Below, piece by piece: positions 32,925 to 45,399 of a stretch of DNA of 64,000 nt. How positions within the stretch are numbered: the stretch's first letter is position 1; every line of letters begins with the position of its first letter. Where the stretch lies: positions 3,270,001-3,334,000 of the forward strand of contig JALMGJ010000016.1 of assembly GCA_023362775.1 (NCBI GenBank). Reading direction: 5' to 3'. Source of the DNA: Charina bottae. Taxonomy: Eukaryota > Chordata > Lepidosauria > Squamata > Charinaidae. Below the pieces are notes generated by a model. The model saw only the letters and a program-made list of their open reading frames with translations. It ran no database searches and had not been told where the DNA came from. The position numbers and the translations under genes were made by a program.

Positions 32925-33009
32925 TATCTAAAGGATTTCAAACAGACATTTTTCTAACTACAATACTCACTACAAGGCCAGTCTAATACTGGGGATAAGC
33001 TACTGCAGA

Positions 33010-33190
33010 GGGAAAGGAAAGGAAAGGAAAGGAAAGGAAAGGAAAGGAAAGGAAAGGAAAGGAAAGGAAAGGAAAGGAAAGGAAAGGAAAGGAAAGGAAA
33101 GGAAAGGAAAGGAAAGGGTAAAGTGAAGTGAAGTGAAGTGAAGTGAAGTGAAGTGAAGTGAAGTGAAGTGAAGTGAAGTGAAGTGAAGTA
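33010..33190. repeat. (GGAAA)n followed by (GTGAA)n microsatellite
   Basis: A pure ggaaa array to about 33117, then a gtgaa array to about 33189: two pentanucleotides one step apart (g>t), suggesting serial expansion of a point variant. Confidence 0.95.
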
Positions 33191-33274
33191 TAGGTCATCC
33201 TCTATACTCTCTACATCACCTTATCAAAGTTATAGTTTGTCTTATAATTAACTTCCTTGGCCACAAATTTCCTT

Positions 33275-33512
33275 CTTTTTTGCAGGGTGGTGGTGCCTTC
33301 AAGTCATTGTTGACTCCTGGTGACTGGCTGGGCTAGTCCCTGCAGTTTTCTTAGCAAGGTTTTTCAAAAGTGGTTTGCCATTGCCTCCTTCCTTGGGCTG
33401 AGAGAGAGTGACTGGCCCAAGGTCACTCATCTGGCTTTGTGCCTGAGGTGGGACTAGCACTCATGGTTTCCTGGTCTCTAGACCCAGTGTCTCAACCAAT
33501 ACCCCAACTGGC
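33275..33512 (-). mobile_element. MIR/CORE-like SINE
   Basis: The plus strand shows gactggcccaaggtcactca and gaggtgggactagcactcat, the complement of the core and B-box regions of the SINE at 11140-11413. The left part (ccttcaagtcattgttgactcctggtgact) differs, so it is a subfamily or fused with another repeat. Confidence 0.6.
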
Positions 33513-35024
33513 TCTCTTCTAACCTTCCAAAGAGTAATGGTCTTGTGAAAAATTCATTGAATACCCATCTTGGTAGATGTCATTACTCTGCAGATGGCCT
33601 TTCATTTTATTGAGCATTAATGGAATAGTTGGACTACTGAATCAAATTAATATTCTCTGTCCATCAAAATTCTTAGGGATCCACTCAGTCCTCCTCACAT
33701 CAATTTGGGACATGCAAATATATAGTAATTGAGTTAATGAAAGAGTAACAGCTTTACATGAAAACCATCTGCTTGTTAATTTTATTATTAATAACAGAGT
33801 GTTATTTGTACTGTTTGATGAACATGAGTGTAGGGAGAGTTTATTAGACAATCTGAGGGGAATATTTGTCTTTCTTTATGTCTTAAATTCCATTTTTGCA
33901 ATAGTCTGAGAATAAATTTCTTCCTTAAATAGTCTCTCAAACAGCTCTCCATTATAGTGGGCCCAGATGCAGTTTAACATTTGTTACAACTAACCAAATT
34001 TTTCATTAATATCCTACAAATTCTAAAAAATTAGAGCCACTGTACTTGCAGTGAAGAGGCACTGACTTGCCATAAGCTCTGTAGAGATCTTCGAAGTATT
34101 GCCTTCTTCACTTAGATTCACTATCTCTGGGTTCTTATCTAAAATGGAGTTTGTGTTCAAGAGGTGAGGGTTAGGCAGCTTCTGTTATCCTCCTCCTGAG
34201 GATCTATCATCATTAGTGGTTCACATTGATTACTTAACAAAAATGATTCATCATCACTTACTGTAATGCGTTCCTTGGGTGACAGTAAGCCCTCAATTTT
34301 CTGTTGCTTTGAAGCTTTTCTTGGGGTTGTCAGTCTGGAGTTAGTTTTTTTTTTCCCCTCTTCTTTCCCAACTGGACTTAGAAGCTGAAAAAGTGCCAGA
34401 TGTTACTGGCTGGATGCTTAGTCTATCCACAGTCAAGGATGTTGCTCAAGTAAATTGAGAGATAAAGATATACAGTGAGCCAGTAAATCAGAGACCTGGA
34501 GGAACTGAAGTCAGTTGCTGACTCAATGCCCTGCCAGGCAAACGAGAAAAGAGTGGGCATTGTTTTATCCTTGTAGCATCAACCATCCTGCAATTGTAAA
34601 AATGCAGAATGGCCATTTCCTCTTGTTCTCTCTTACTATATTGAAATGTAACTCAAAGGAACATGGGCACCTAAAAAAGCATTACATTTTCCAGAACAAA
34701 ATCAATGTCAGATAACTACTAAGCATCAGAAAGCCATAATATCACAAGACCAGACTGTATGAATCATTGTCCCAGCACCATGGCTTTAACAATTATCTAA
34801 AATCTTCAACAACATCCTGAAAAAGGTACAGAATGTACATAAAACAATAACTGCATTGAATTCAATCTAATTGTAAATCTATGGAAATATGACTTATGGC
34901 TGCCAAAATATCCCTTTTCTCCTTCACTATTCCATGTATATCGTCACCAACCCCCACCCACAAAGCTCCCACTTGGTGGAAAAGAATGACTATTCCAGAG
35001 AGGAGTATACAAAGTCAAATATAT
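33513..35024. other. No supported feature (1.5 kb)
   Basis: AT-rich sequence with chance frames (33642-33851 minus, 34515-34715 plus). No motif or repeat ends are recognised. Confidence 0.45.
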
Positions 35025-35038
35025 TAATTAATATAAAA

Positions 35039-35745
35039 AAGGTAAAGGTAAAGGTTCCCCCCGCACATTTGTGCAGTCGTGTCCGACTCTACGGGCCGGT
35101 GCTCATCTCCGTTTGTTAGCCTAAGAGCCAGCGTTGTCTGAAGACGCTTCCATGGTCATGTGGCCGGCATGACGCCTGCGGAACGCTGTTACCTGCCCAC
35201 CGATGTGGTACCTATTAATCTACTTGCATTTGCATGCTTTTGAATTGCTAGGTTGGCAAGATCTGGGGCGAGTGCGGGAGCTCACTCCGTCATGCTGGGC
35301 TAGGGATTCGAACCTCTGAACTTGCGATCTTCCGATCGACAAGCCTGGCATCTTACCCGCTTAGCCACCACACCACTCTTGGGAAACATAAACAAAAAGA
35401 AGTTTACAGCTGCTTTAAGAGTAAGGTAAAGGTACCCCCCGCACATTTGTGCAGTCGTGTCCGACTCTAGGGGTGGTGCTCATCTCCGTTTGTTAGCCGA
35501 AGAGCCAGCGTTGTCCGAAGACGCTTCCACGGTCATGTGGCCGCATGACGCACGCGGAACACTGTTACCTACCCACCGAAGTGTTACGTATTCATCTACT
35601 TGCATTTGCATGCTTTCGAATTGCTAGGTTGGCAAGAGCTGGGGCGAGTGCGTGAGCTCACTCCGTCACACGGGGCTAGGGATTCGAACCTCCAAACTTG
35701 CGATCGACAAGCCTGGCATCTTACCCGCTAAGCCACCATGCCCTC
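35039..35745 (-). mobile_element. Dimer of Sauria-type SINEs in one TSD
   Basis: Two full SINE copies in the same orientation (35039-35380 and 35424-35745) are separated by a ~44-bp non-SINE linker (gggaaacataaac...gctttaagag). The 14-bp TSD taattaatataaaa flanks the pair (35025-35038 and 35746-35759); neither copy has its own internal TSD that I can find. Each copy has the B-box ggttcgaatccc on the minus strand. Likely a read-through transcript was inserted as one unit. Confidence 0.8.
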
Positions 35746-35759
35746 TAATTAATATAAAA

Positions 35760-36235
35760 CTAATATATTAAAGATATAAAAAATTACTGTGGGAATAAGT
35801 TGTATCGAATTTCAATGATTGACATAAAATATCTCCAGTCATCCACAGTTGGGTTGGTTATTTATTTTTTTATTGAGGTCCCTGCTCACTGCCCAGTTTG
35901 GCCCCTTCTTATTTCCCCATCCTTTGTTCAGGCCTAACCCATATTATGAGATGCACGCTGCAGAAGATTGGCTAAATTGTAGGTATTGTTTGTAAAAATT
36001 GTTGATCCTATGGCCCATTCAAGTTGGTAATCACCATCTCTACAGTGATACAGTATATAAACACTTCACTTCCATCTCATTTCATTGTTTGCAGTCACTC
36101 TCTTTAACCAGGGCTGTATATGTGCTTCTACCTCAGGATAATATTCTATGTATTTGATGAAGTGGGTTTTAATCTGCAAAAGCTACTCTTTAAGGTGCCA
36201 CAAGACTCTCATTATTTGTACTCCAAATACTAATA
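35760..36235. other. No supported feature
   Basis: About 0.5 kb; nothing recognised apart from a T-rich start near 35860. Confidence 0.4.
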
Positions 36236-36997
36236 CAGGTAGTCCTCAGTTAACAACCACTCATTCAGTGACCATTCAAAGTTACAATGGCGCTGAACAA
36301 GTGGTACTTATGACTGGTCCTCAAAGTTCTGGCCATCCCAGCAACCCTGAGGTTATGTGATTGTGATCTGGGTGCTTGGCAACTGGCTCACACTTATGAT
36401 GATTACAGTATCCTACAGTCACATGATTGCCATTTGCAACCTTCCCTACTGGCTTCCCACAAGCAAAGTCAATGGGGAAGCCAGCAGGGAATGTTACAAG
36501 TCACTCCTGCCACTCTTCCTCCTGAGGAGCTCCCAAGGATCTCGTACTCCATAGTGCACACTTGGGCTGTAGCACCCCTCTCCCACCGAGCCACACTTGC
36601 ACCTTGCAGCAGCAGCCTCTTCCCAACATGCATGCACTTGTGCCTCACAGCAGCACCCTCTCCCCAGCACACATGCACTTGCTGCATCACCCCCTACCCC
36701 ACCTCACTCCATAGTACTCACCTGCCCACATGCCTGGTTGTGAGTCACCCGGAACTTGCAACTTACCTGTCAGCTTCCCCATTGACTTTGCTTGTGGGAA
36801 GTCAGCAGGAAGTTGCAAGTCGCAGTCACATGAGGTTCTTACTTAATAACCTATGATCCTTGCTTAATGATGGCAATGGGGACTGCAGGGATTGGCATCA
36901 CTAAGCGATGCAGTCACGTGACATCGCGTTTTACAACTGTATTGTTTAACGATGTAAATTCCAGTCCTAATTACCATTGTTAAGTGAGGACTACCCG
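36236..36997. mobile_element. Non-autonomous DNA transposon with TA target (Tc1/mariner-like)
   Basis: The left end caggtagtcctcagttaaca and the right end read inward cgggtagtcctcacttaaca are inverted repeats, each bordered by TA, the hallmark target of Tc1/mariner. The interior is also partly inverted (aagcaaagtcaatggggaag at 36460 against its complement at 36775). No transposase. The open frames inside (36434-36856) have no recognised motif. A 2-bp TSD alone is weak proof of superfamily. Confidence 0.7.
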
Positions 36998-37680
36998 TAA
37001 CAATTATTTCCAACAACGCCTCTAAGAAATTCAGGAGAACTTTCCATTTTTTTTATAGACAACCAGGTTTCATGTAATAAACTCTGATACTCTATTGTGC
37101 TCAGAAGACAAGAAATCAAGATACACAACATGTTTCTTTAAAGACTTCATAGCTTTAAAGAAATTAGGTTATGATATTTTTATTTACAGACCCTTTCCTA
37201 CAATTGATTTTCCCCCCTTCTTCATTCCTTTAGCATCCAAGGGGGAACATTTTGTCTCTCTGCTATAATGAATGATTCCCTCATTGTGCCAGTATTGGAG
37301 CAATTGCTGCTGGATGATTTTGGAAAGAGCCCCAAGGCCTCTAATTATTTACTGTACTACTCAAAAGCCATTTTTACTATTGACTTCAGTGGAGCTGCTG
37401 TAGGCTAATTTTTATGTACCTCTTGGGGATTTAGGTCAGTGGACTTGTGATTTTATCAGAGCACAGTGCTTCATTGATAAAATGTATCATTTTAAAAAAA
37501 AACTATATCAGATTATCCTGTGTATGTGTCAGTACAGTGACTATGTGTACTGTCAGTATCCTGACAGTGTGCATGTATCAATACACTGTATATAATTCCT
37601 CATTGGCAGGATGAAGGCAATACTATGCTACCTTGCGAGTTAGTCTTTAGACTAGAGAACCTAGCTTGCATAGTGCAGTA

Positions 37681-37786
37681 CAGTGTTTCTCAATCTCAAC
37701 AACTTTAAGATGTGTGGACTTCAATTCCCAGAATTCTGGAAGTTGAAGTTCACAGATCTTAAAGTTGCTGAAATTGAGAAACACTG
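37681..37786. mobile_element. Palindromic hAT MITE (106 bp)
   Basis: Near-perfect hairpin: cagtgtttctcaatctcaac ... gtgtggacttcaattccc against its complement ending gaaattgagaaacactg. Flanks gtgcagta and gtgtagtg are a diverged 8-bp TSD (6 of 8). Typical of the very abundant short hAT MITEs in reptiles. Confidence 0.8.
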
Positions 37787-38481
37787 GTGTAGTGTGTGAG
37801 CATACCAAGGGTAAAAGTGGGCTTTGGTTGCATTTCTGGCATATCGGTCAAAATGTTCCAGGACGGACCAGTAGAGTCCTTACTATCACTATCAGGCTTC
37901 TGCTGGCAAGGCAGGACTGGAACCAATTAGGCCAATACAAGAATCCAAGAACTCCTGATAAGGGATTTTTATTGTAGACAAGTTTGAAAGCTTTAAGTTA
38001 TAACAAAAATATTCCAGCAGCTACAGTATTTCAAGTGCATACTCTCTTGATAGATTTAGCTCTCACGTCTTTTTGCACTTCTTTCTTTTGCCTGCCTTAT
38101 GTAATAGACTATTAGCCCTGCTCTGGAGAAGGGGGAGTTTCTGTCTCTGTCCCTTGTTTAAAGGGTGGTTTGAAATGTAATCCTGTTTTCTCTTGCTGCC
38201 TGTGTGAGAACTATGTAAGTTTCACAGTTTGCAGGGAATCTTGCATGTGAAATAGGTGTGACTAAAGCAGGTAATGTAATCTACATCTTCTTGGTTTTAG
38301 TAAAAAAATTTATAAGAAAGTGAACTGGTCATTATGATGTGGTCCCACTTTGTTGACATTCATAACATCACATCTGTTTAATTTGAACAAGCCTTTGTCT
38401 CCAGCTCATTGATTGATTGCGGGGCTTATCTTGGGTTCTGTATTGGATTTTATTCCTGTGTTGTTTTTCTCCCCTTCCTCC
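37787..38481. other. Possible antisense LTR-like sequence, unresolved
   Basis: The stretch 37960-38260 contains gggatttttattgtagac (complement of a poly(A) signal) and a gaagggggagtttctgtctc block reminiscent of the solo LTRs elsewhere. No TSD or ends could be fixed. Confidence 0.25.
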
Positions 38482-38482
38482 T

Positions 38483-38577
<95 letters not shown>
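38482..38577. repeat. (TTTC)n microsatellite
   Basis: Pure tetranucleotide run of over 20 units. It opens all three forward frames, producing spurious Phe/Leu/Ser-rich proteins. Confidence 0.97.
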
Positions 38578-38669
38578 CCTCTTTATTGTACACTGCCAAT
38601 AGTCTTGGGGTGGATTATAAATAATGGAAATAAATCAATAAAATAATCAATCTGTGGGCCAATCTGGTG

Positions 38670-39500
38670 ATGACTCACAACATATGGAAGACTATAATCT
38701 GGAATATAGGAGGAGCAATTGGTTAAAAAAAGAATTAATGAAAAAAATGGAAGGAAAAAAAATAGATGTTGTGTGTCCAGGAAACTAAGAGAAATGGTGC
38801 AGTATGATAGATCTGGAAGAAGATGGTCTGATTATGTGGAATGAAGTTGATGAATACATGCCAGAAAGTGAAGTTATAGGTTTTATTGTAAAGAAAGGGT
38901 CTTTAAGGACAAAATGGGTGTCCCTAACCCCTCCCCAAAATGCTACATGACATTTTAAAGGATCAACAGCAGGCTAGAAACCTCTGAAAGGAACTTATTA
39001 CAAAAGGAACAACGCTATATATGCTTAAGCCAGGATATGGAAAAAGAAAAGAAAAAAAGTGAACTAATCATTTAGAATCCTTGAGAAATGGACATATCAA
39101 GGCCCACATTACTTGGAGTCAACTGAATCTATAAGACATATCCTTCTTCATTGCCCTTTGATTCAAATTGACATAAAAACTTAATTATGCTTCTTTAACA
39201 AGTCAAAGCAAATCAGAAGCTCATCTTATTCTCCCCCTCCTAGTGAACATTTCAGGGAAGACCTTCAAGAGAATGGCCAAATTCTGCTTGATTGCCATTA
39301 CAGTTCTCCATGAGATAATTTAGTTTTCCTTACTAAAGTCCTTCAGTGTAGAATTTTAAAACTGTGTTAAAAGTTATCAGTGATAGCTAACAAATTTATA
39401 TTCATTTATTTATGTATCTTACTAGAGTTATCACTTAAGTAGGTAAATATTTTAGTCACTATTGAATTAAAATGTAAGTATTTCATTCCTTTTGTTTTTA
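38670..39500 (+). mobile_element. Decayed LINE remnant (possibly R4/Dong-like)
   Basis: Around 38690-38790 broken frames suggest an endonuclease start (WNIGGAI, then IDVVCVQETKR-like text). At 39110-39160 the frame gives ESTESIRHILLHCPL, resembling the C-terminal zinc-binding H..LHC motif of R4-type LINEs and matching the style of 45560-45640. Boundaries are approximate and clade uncertain. Confidence 0.4.
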
Positions 39501-39787
39501 GTATTTGATAATTTGTTTAATGGTTTTGGCAATTTAACATGTTGGCTCTGTGTATTTTAGATTTTTTAAAAGTTTTTCAAAAGTTCATTTAATTTTATTA
39601 TTCCTTTGTTTATTTCAATGGTCTATATCTTTGTATCTCACCTGTTTTAAAAAGTTTTTAATTTTGCTCACTGACTGAAATAATAAACCTACTATACGTG
39701 AAAATAATTAGGGATGGACAAATCTGTCTCTTTTGGTACATACTACCTTTGCAGGAGTTCCATGTAAATCCACCCTCTCTTGTTTCA

Positions 39788-39960
<173 letters not shown>

Positions 39961-40284
39961 AAAGGTAAAGGTTCCCCTGCATAGTCATATCCGACTCTAG
40001 GGGCCGGTGCTCATCTCCGTTTGTTAGCCAGAGAGCCAGCATTGTCCGAAGATGCTTCCGCAGTCATGTGGCTGGCATGACGTGCGTGGAACACTGTTAC
40101 CTTCTCAATGAAGTGGTACCTATTTATCTACTTGCATTTGCATGCTTTCGAATTGCTAAGTTGGCAAGAGCTGGGGTGAGTGAGGGAGCTCACTCCATCA
40201 CGCGGGGCTAGGATTTTGAACCTCCAAACTTGCAACCTTCCAATCAACAAGCCTGGCATCTTAACCACTGAGCCATTGCACGCC
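39961..40284 (-). mobile_element. Sauria-type SINE between two microsatellites
   Basis: Same layout as 4894-5227: the plus strand shows aaaggtaaaggttcccc, gtcatatccgactctagggg and the tRNA-like head complement (cttaaccactgagccattgc). The expected B-box is degraded here (gattttgaacc). The flanks are (CTAT)n on both sides, so no TSD can be separated from the repeat. Confidence 0.85.
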
Positions 40285-40433
<149 letters not shown>

Positions 40434-41404
40434 TCACCTGCAAGGAACTTAACTTCCACGTGCATAATTTAAACATTTTACCCTCACAAAATATGTGGTT
40501 TCACAATTATCTCCTGCAGAAATCACATTTGACATAATGGTTTCTGTGGGAGAGAAAGTACATTGGGACAGGCTATCTCTTATCTGCCCCAAATGTTTCC
40601 AATCTCAGCAATGGTCTATGACCATTATATAAAGTTTGATTTGAGTTTATTTCATTTGATTTGAGTTAAATAAGATTTTTTTTCTCCTCCATGTTATGAA
40701 CCATTTTTGTAATTTCTTTTTTTCTTTCAGTGAGCTCTGTAATAGCACCCTGCTCTTTCTAATTACTGCTCATCAACATGATGTACACATGTAAGAATTG
40801 ACCTCTTCTGGGGAGAGGTTTCTCTTTACCCCCTACTTTGCTTCAGTACTTTAGTTAGCTGGAAGAAATCTGCCTTTGCATTTGTATTCTGCCCCTTTCT
40901 ACTGTTTTTGTAAAGGCCATCCTTCCCATAAAAAAAGGATTATAAATAGTGCAGAAAATGATGATCCAAGCTAGCATTTGTTTAAAAAAACAACAAAAGC
41001 ATAAAAGTAAAGGTCATTTTCCGTTTTTATCTTGAAGGACAAAAACAATAAGTGAAAATTTAAGTCATTTCTGTTTATCAGAATAAGTTTTTCTAGCCTT
41101 GTGGGACTTCACAGTCTCCTTTCTTAAAGCTAAGTTTGAATGCAAATCATAAAACATCACCTCACAGACAGCTAAGAAATGCAGTTACTTATCCCAGACT
41201 GTGTTTGTGTCTAGAAATGCTTTTACAAGGTAAAAGACTAAGACTGTAAAGCTATTCTTTGTTATATGACAACAACAGAGGAGAGTGGGACTGTTAGCTG
41301 GCCCTGTCCTCTCTTCTCATGTTCCTCTCACTTGCTCCTCACATTTCCTTAAATTGGAAGAGAGACTTCTAAATGATCCAAAACACAGCTCACATAGGGA
41401 TTTA
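40434..41404. other. No supported feature
   Basis: About 1 kb, AT-rich, no coding or element signal recognised. Confidence 0.45.
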
Positions 41405-41628
41405 AATTTATTTATTTATTTTTAAATTTATTTATTTAATTAATTTTTATCCCACCTTTAATATTTTTTTAAATAACTCAAGACGGCGAACATACCTAAT
41501 ACTCATTCCTCCTCCTATTTTCCCCACAACAACCCTGTGAGGTGAGTTGGGCTGAGAGAGAGTGACTGGCCCAAGGTCAACCAGCTGGCTTTCAGGCCTA
41601 AGGCGGGACTAGAACTCACAGACTCCTG
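41405..41628 (-). mobile_element. MIR/CORE-like SINE
   Basis: Close match to 11140-11413: cctaatactcattcctcctc, gaggtgagttgggctgagag, gactggcccaaggtcaacca, ggcgggactagaactcacag. The tRNA-like head is cut off at about 41628, where a short tandem repeat begins. Confidence 0.75.
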
Positions 41629-41705
41629 TGATCATGTAGAAAGTTTCACGTAGAAAGTATGTGATCATGTAGAAAGATCATGCAGAACGTGATCATGTAG
41701 AAAGC
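41629..41705. repeat. Short minisatellite, gatcatgtagaaag units
   Basis: gatcatgtagaaag recurs at about 41631, 41672 and 41691 with a variant gatcatgcagaacg between, replacing the head of the SINE. Confidence 0.7.
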
Positions 41706-42369
41706 CTCCATCCATAGATAAGACTTTGTAGAGGGTGGGGGAACTAGACTTAATCATAGAAGCAAGAGCAGCAAGGGTAGTTTTGTGATTGTAAAAATGT
41801 AAGGAATCAGAATCAAGCTAACATTGAAGTGATAACATTAATTACATTTCACTTCAACTATGCAACTCCAGTCTGCATTTGGGTGTAACCCTAACCCCCT
41901 ATCCCCAAATCTTCTAAACTAACCTGCTTGCTTGCTGTATTGATTCCACCATTGGCAGGGAATGTGTAGTGTGAAAAGCATTCAAGAGTGTGATCCTACG
42001 TTTGAAATACAAAGTTGTACAACTCTTTCTAGCACCTCAATCACCTACATTTGTTGATCGGGTTTTATATCACATATATTAATGGGAAATGACTGAAGTT
42101 AGTGAATTGCTTACTTCTGGACTTCAAATGCAAAAGTAATGGTGGCTAACCAAGATACAGTCTTTTTAAAGGATAGTAATCTTAATGATATTAGAATTTT
42201 CACTTATGAGTTAAGTCTCTGTTCTGAAAACAGAATTCAGAGAAATAAGTTTTATCACTTATATTATTCACTTGTGCATCCAATAGCAAGAACTGGGCTA
42301 GCTGAATGGAGAATAGTTTAGATGAACTGAATGTATTCTTAAAACAGCAAAGGTAATATTCAGATTTGT

Positions 42370-42760
42370 TTATTCGTTCTGTCACTTCCAACTCTTCGTG
42401 ACTTCATGGCCCAGCCCATGCCAGAGCTTCCTGTCAGCTGTCACCACCCCCAGCTCCCCCAAGGTCGAGTCTGTCACCTCCAGAATATCATCCATCCAAC
42501 TTGCCCTTGGTCAGCCCCTCGTCCTTTGGCCTTCCACGTTCCCTAGCATCAGCATCTTCTCCAGGGTATCCTATCTTCTCATTATGTGGCCAAAGTACTT
42601 CAGTTTTACCAATCGAAGAGAAGTACTTCAGTTTTGCCTTTACTATCATTCCCTCAAGTGAGCAGTCTGGCTTTATTTCCTGGAGTATGGACTGGTTTGA
42701 TCTTCTTGCAGTCAGGACTAGCAATTCTTTAGTTAACTCAGTGGAACAGTGGAACTAAGG
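42370..42760 (-). mobile_element. Bov-B (RTE) LINE, 3' fragment, antisense
   Basis: The minus-strand frame 42724-42488 reads LTARRSNQSILQEIKPDCSL, almost identical to TARRSNQSILKEINPDCSL at 56378-56430, followed by a diverged LKYF and PHNEKIG region. The low-coordinate end (cttcgtgacttcatggccca) is the complement of the Bov-B 3' terminus. 5'-truncated and frameshifted. Confidence 0.85.
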
Positions 42761-44096
42761 TAGAAGGCATGGCATTAGCGCCAAGATATTTTGGTGGGAG
42801 AATGAGAAGTTACTCCCAATAAGGAGATAGAAGGGTGTGTTAAAAAGAGGGAGAATTGGAATGGTAATTGGAACTAAAATGCAAGTGACAAAGTGTAGGT
42901 AGACCTGATTGGAAGGTGGGGGGTGGGGGGTGGGATAATAGAATTGCTCTTTATTGTCTCCTTTGAATGCAGACCAAAATGCAAAAATTCTTATGGACAG
43001 TTACTCAAAGTTTATGGGTCAGTTTAGTCTCAGAACTAAAAATATATGTGGTTAAAAGCAAAGTATGTGAAATTATGACATTCTGTTGAATATTTTTGAG
43101 TCCAATTTCTTGAATACAATGCTGTCCACGATCTCCTGGCTACAACTCACAATCTGGAGGACAAATGGGTCGATTCCCAGTGTTTTTCTTACTCCGGAAA
43201 AACACTTTGGGCTACAGGAAAAGCCTCCTGTGCCCAAAAAACTGCCACGGTGCCAACTCTGCCCATGGATCTCGCGAGCAGGTTGTTCAGTCCACCAGTT
43301 TCCTACCAGAAGTCCCAAGGCTTGGCAGTTTATGATGACAAGAGGCAAACAGAAATAACAAAATGTTTTAAAGAATATCTGAATCCTTATTTGAATACTG
43401 AGACTAGCATCTGTTCCCCTCCCCCTACAGAAACCCCTTCCTGCTCTGCATCTAATTTAATATTTAGCTATAACCCTAAAATAATTCTAGTCAAAGTTCT
43501 AATTTAAGTCTTAAGACTCTCTGCCAGGATCCAAACCCATAGCATATGTACTCTGTGTGTGAGAAAGAGAAAGAGAGAGAGAAAGAGATTGACATCAGGC
43601 TATTCATATCTTGGGCTTCATCTATTGTATTCCCTACATGAGTTCTTTCGGCTGAAGTGACAGGTGGTTTTGTATATTTAAACAGCAGCAGGAATTGCTT
43701 CAGGGACAACAAATAGCAAACCACAATGCACATTATCATTACTTCTTTGGATCCTGGCCAGGAATATCAGAAAGAGCAACAGGCCTTTTCCCGCAAGAAT
43801 ATGACTTGAGTAATGAGTAATGGATGGTAGCTTTTCATACTGGGCTTTGCTCAAGGCCAGGATCTACAGGAAAACTCACACAAACAAACACACAGTAGCA
43901 GTAGTAATAATGTTGCCTGAGTGTGGCCCTTGCTTGCTCATAGCCCAGAAATAGTAAGTATGTGGGGGATATAATTTAATAAAGCATTCTCATATTTAAT
44001 CCTTAACTGCCTTTGAAAACTTGGCTCAGCATTAATAGTATCTAAACAATAAGAAATTCTAAGTGTATACCCTTTGTATATGTACTGAGATTCTTT
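42761..44096. other. No supported feature (1.3 kb)
   Basis: Open frames overlapping on both strands at 43073-43358 show no recognised motif. A short purine (ag)n tract lies at 43555-43590. Confidence 0.4.
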
Positions 44097-44110
44097 CAGA
44101 TTTATTACAT

Positions 44111-45102
44111 AATTTATTACCCAACCTCCCACAAGAGGAGCTGTGTAAGAACACTATTCAGACGACCACAAATGTACTGCAGCAACCCAGAACACCAGAA
44201 AAAAGAAACATACCACTTATATAGCATGTTCCAGCAAAATGGATACCCACACAACTTTATCAAAAAGTGCCTGACCACTCAACCTACCACAGCAAAACCA
44301 ACAGAACCTATGAAAAGGATTACACTGCCATACATCAGAAACATCTCAGAAACTACTAATAGACTGTTACAACTACATGGCATCACCGTAGCACATAAAC
44401 CAGCCAAAACCCTTCAGAACATCGTAAGTAACCCAAAAGACCCAGTAGCCCAAGAAGAAAAAGAAGGAGTTATCTACAACATACAGTTTAAGGACTGTAG
44501 CAGCCACTATGTAGGACAGACTGGCAGAAGACTAGCAGAACGCATCCATGAACACCAACTAGCAGTCAGAAGACATGATGAAAACTCCTTAATCTCACAA
44601 CACATGGACAGACTTAACCATAATTTCAACTGGGAAACTGTGAGCATCTTAAACCAAGCAAAATCCAAAAATGCTAGAGAATTCCTGGAAGCTTGGCACT
44701 CAGACAAAGCAGCCATGAACAGACACATAGAGGTAAACAACATTTACATACCATTCATAAGAGACAATAGAAAAGCCAGAAGACCAGAACACCTCCTTGC
44801 CAGCCATCAACACCCAGATATGCAAAGATTAACACCAGGATTTGTACCAGAGGAACAATCAAACAGCACAATATACCCTAATCAAGGAACTATTAACTCA
44901 GTCAATCAACCAAGCAGCAAACAACAATAAATCAAAGAAATACCAAGGAGAGAAAAACACCCCCACCAACACAAGTAGGACAAGCCATGGTATATAAACA
45001 GAGAGCAAGTCCCACTCCCTTTTGACACTGAAGATGTCACCTAGCCTGGCAATGAAATGTCTGCAAGAAAACAACAAGGCTCAGAGAGCACCAAGGACTC
45101 CA
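44111..45102 (+). mobile_element. Penelope-like element, 5'-truncated, GIY-YIG frame intact
   Basis: A 14-bp TSD cagatttattacat flanks it (44097-44110 and 45103-45116). The 252-codon frame at 44172-44930 holds the linker region (LPYIRNISETTNRLLQLHGI) and the GIY-YIG endonuclease: GVIYNI, then HYVGQTGRRLAERIHEHQLA, with the R and E/H residues expected of the fold, and a C-terminal tail through QHMDRLNHNFNWETVSILNQ. The RT is missing. The last ~110 bp (44990-45102) is the shared PLE terminal block. The uninterrupted frame suggests a fairly young insertion relative to the copy at 15790-16590. Confidence 0.9.
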
Positions 45103-45399
45103 CAGATTTATTACATCTCCAGCATAGAAATGATGAGAGACAACTTTTTGTAATATTTTGTGAGGGTCAATAAACCTTAATATATATATTTTTTGCTGAA
45201 TTAGCCAAATTTTTAAAACCTGAAATGAAGCCATTACTTGGATAATACAAGATACTCCAATTCTCTATTCCAAATTCCTTGTATATGATCCAAATTTATT
45301 TTTGAAATATCCCCCAATTACTTACTATCTCTGGGCTATGAGCATGCAAGGGCCACACTTAGGCAACATTTGTTTGACATAAACTGTCAAACAGATGCT

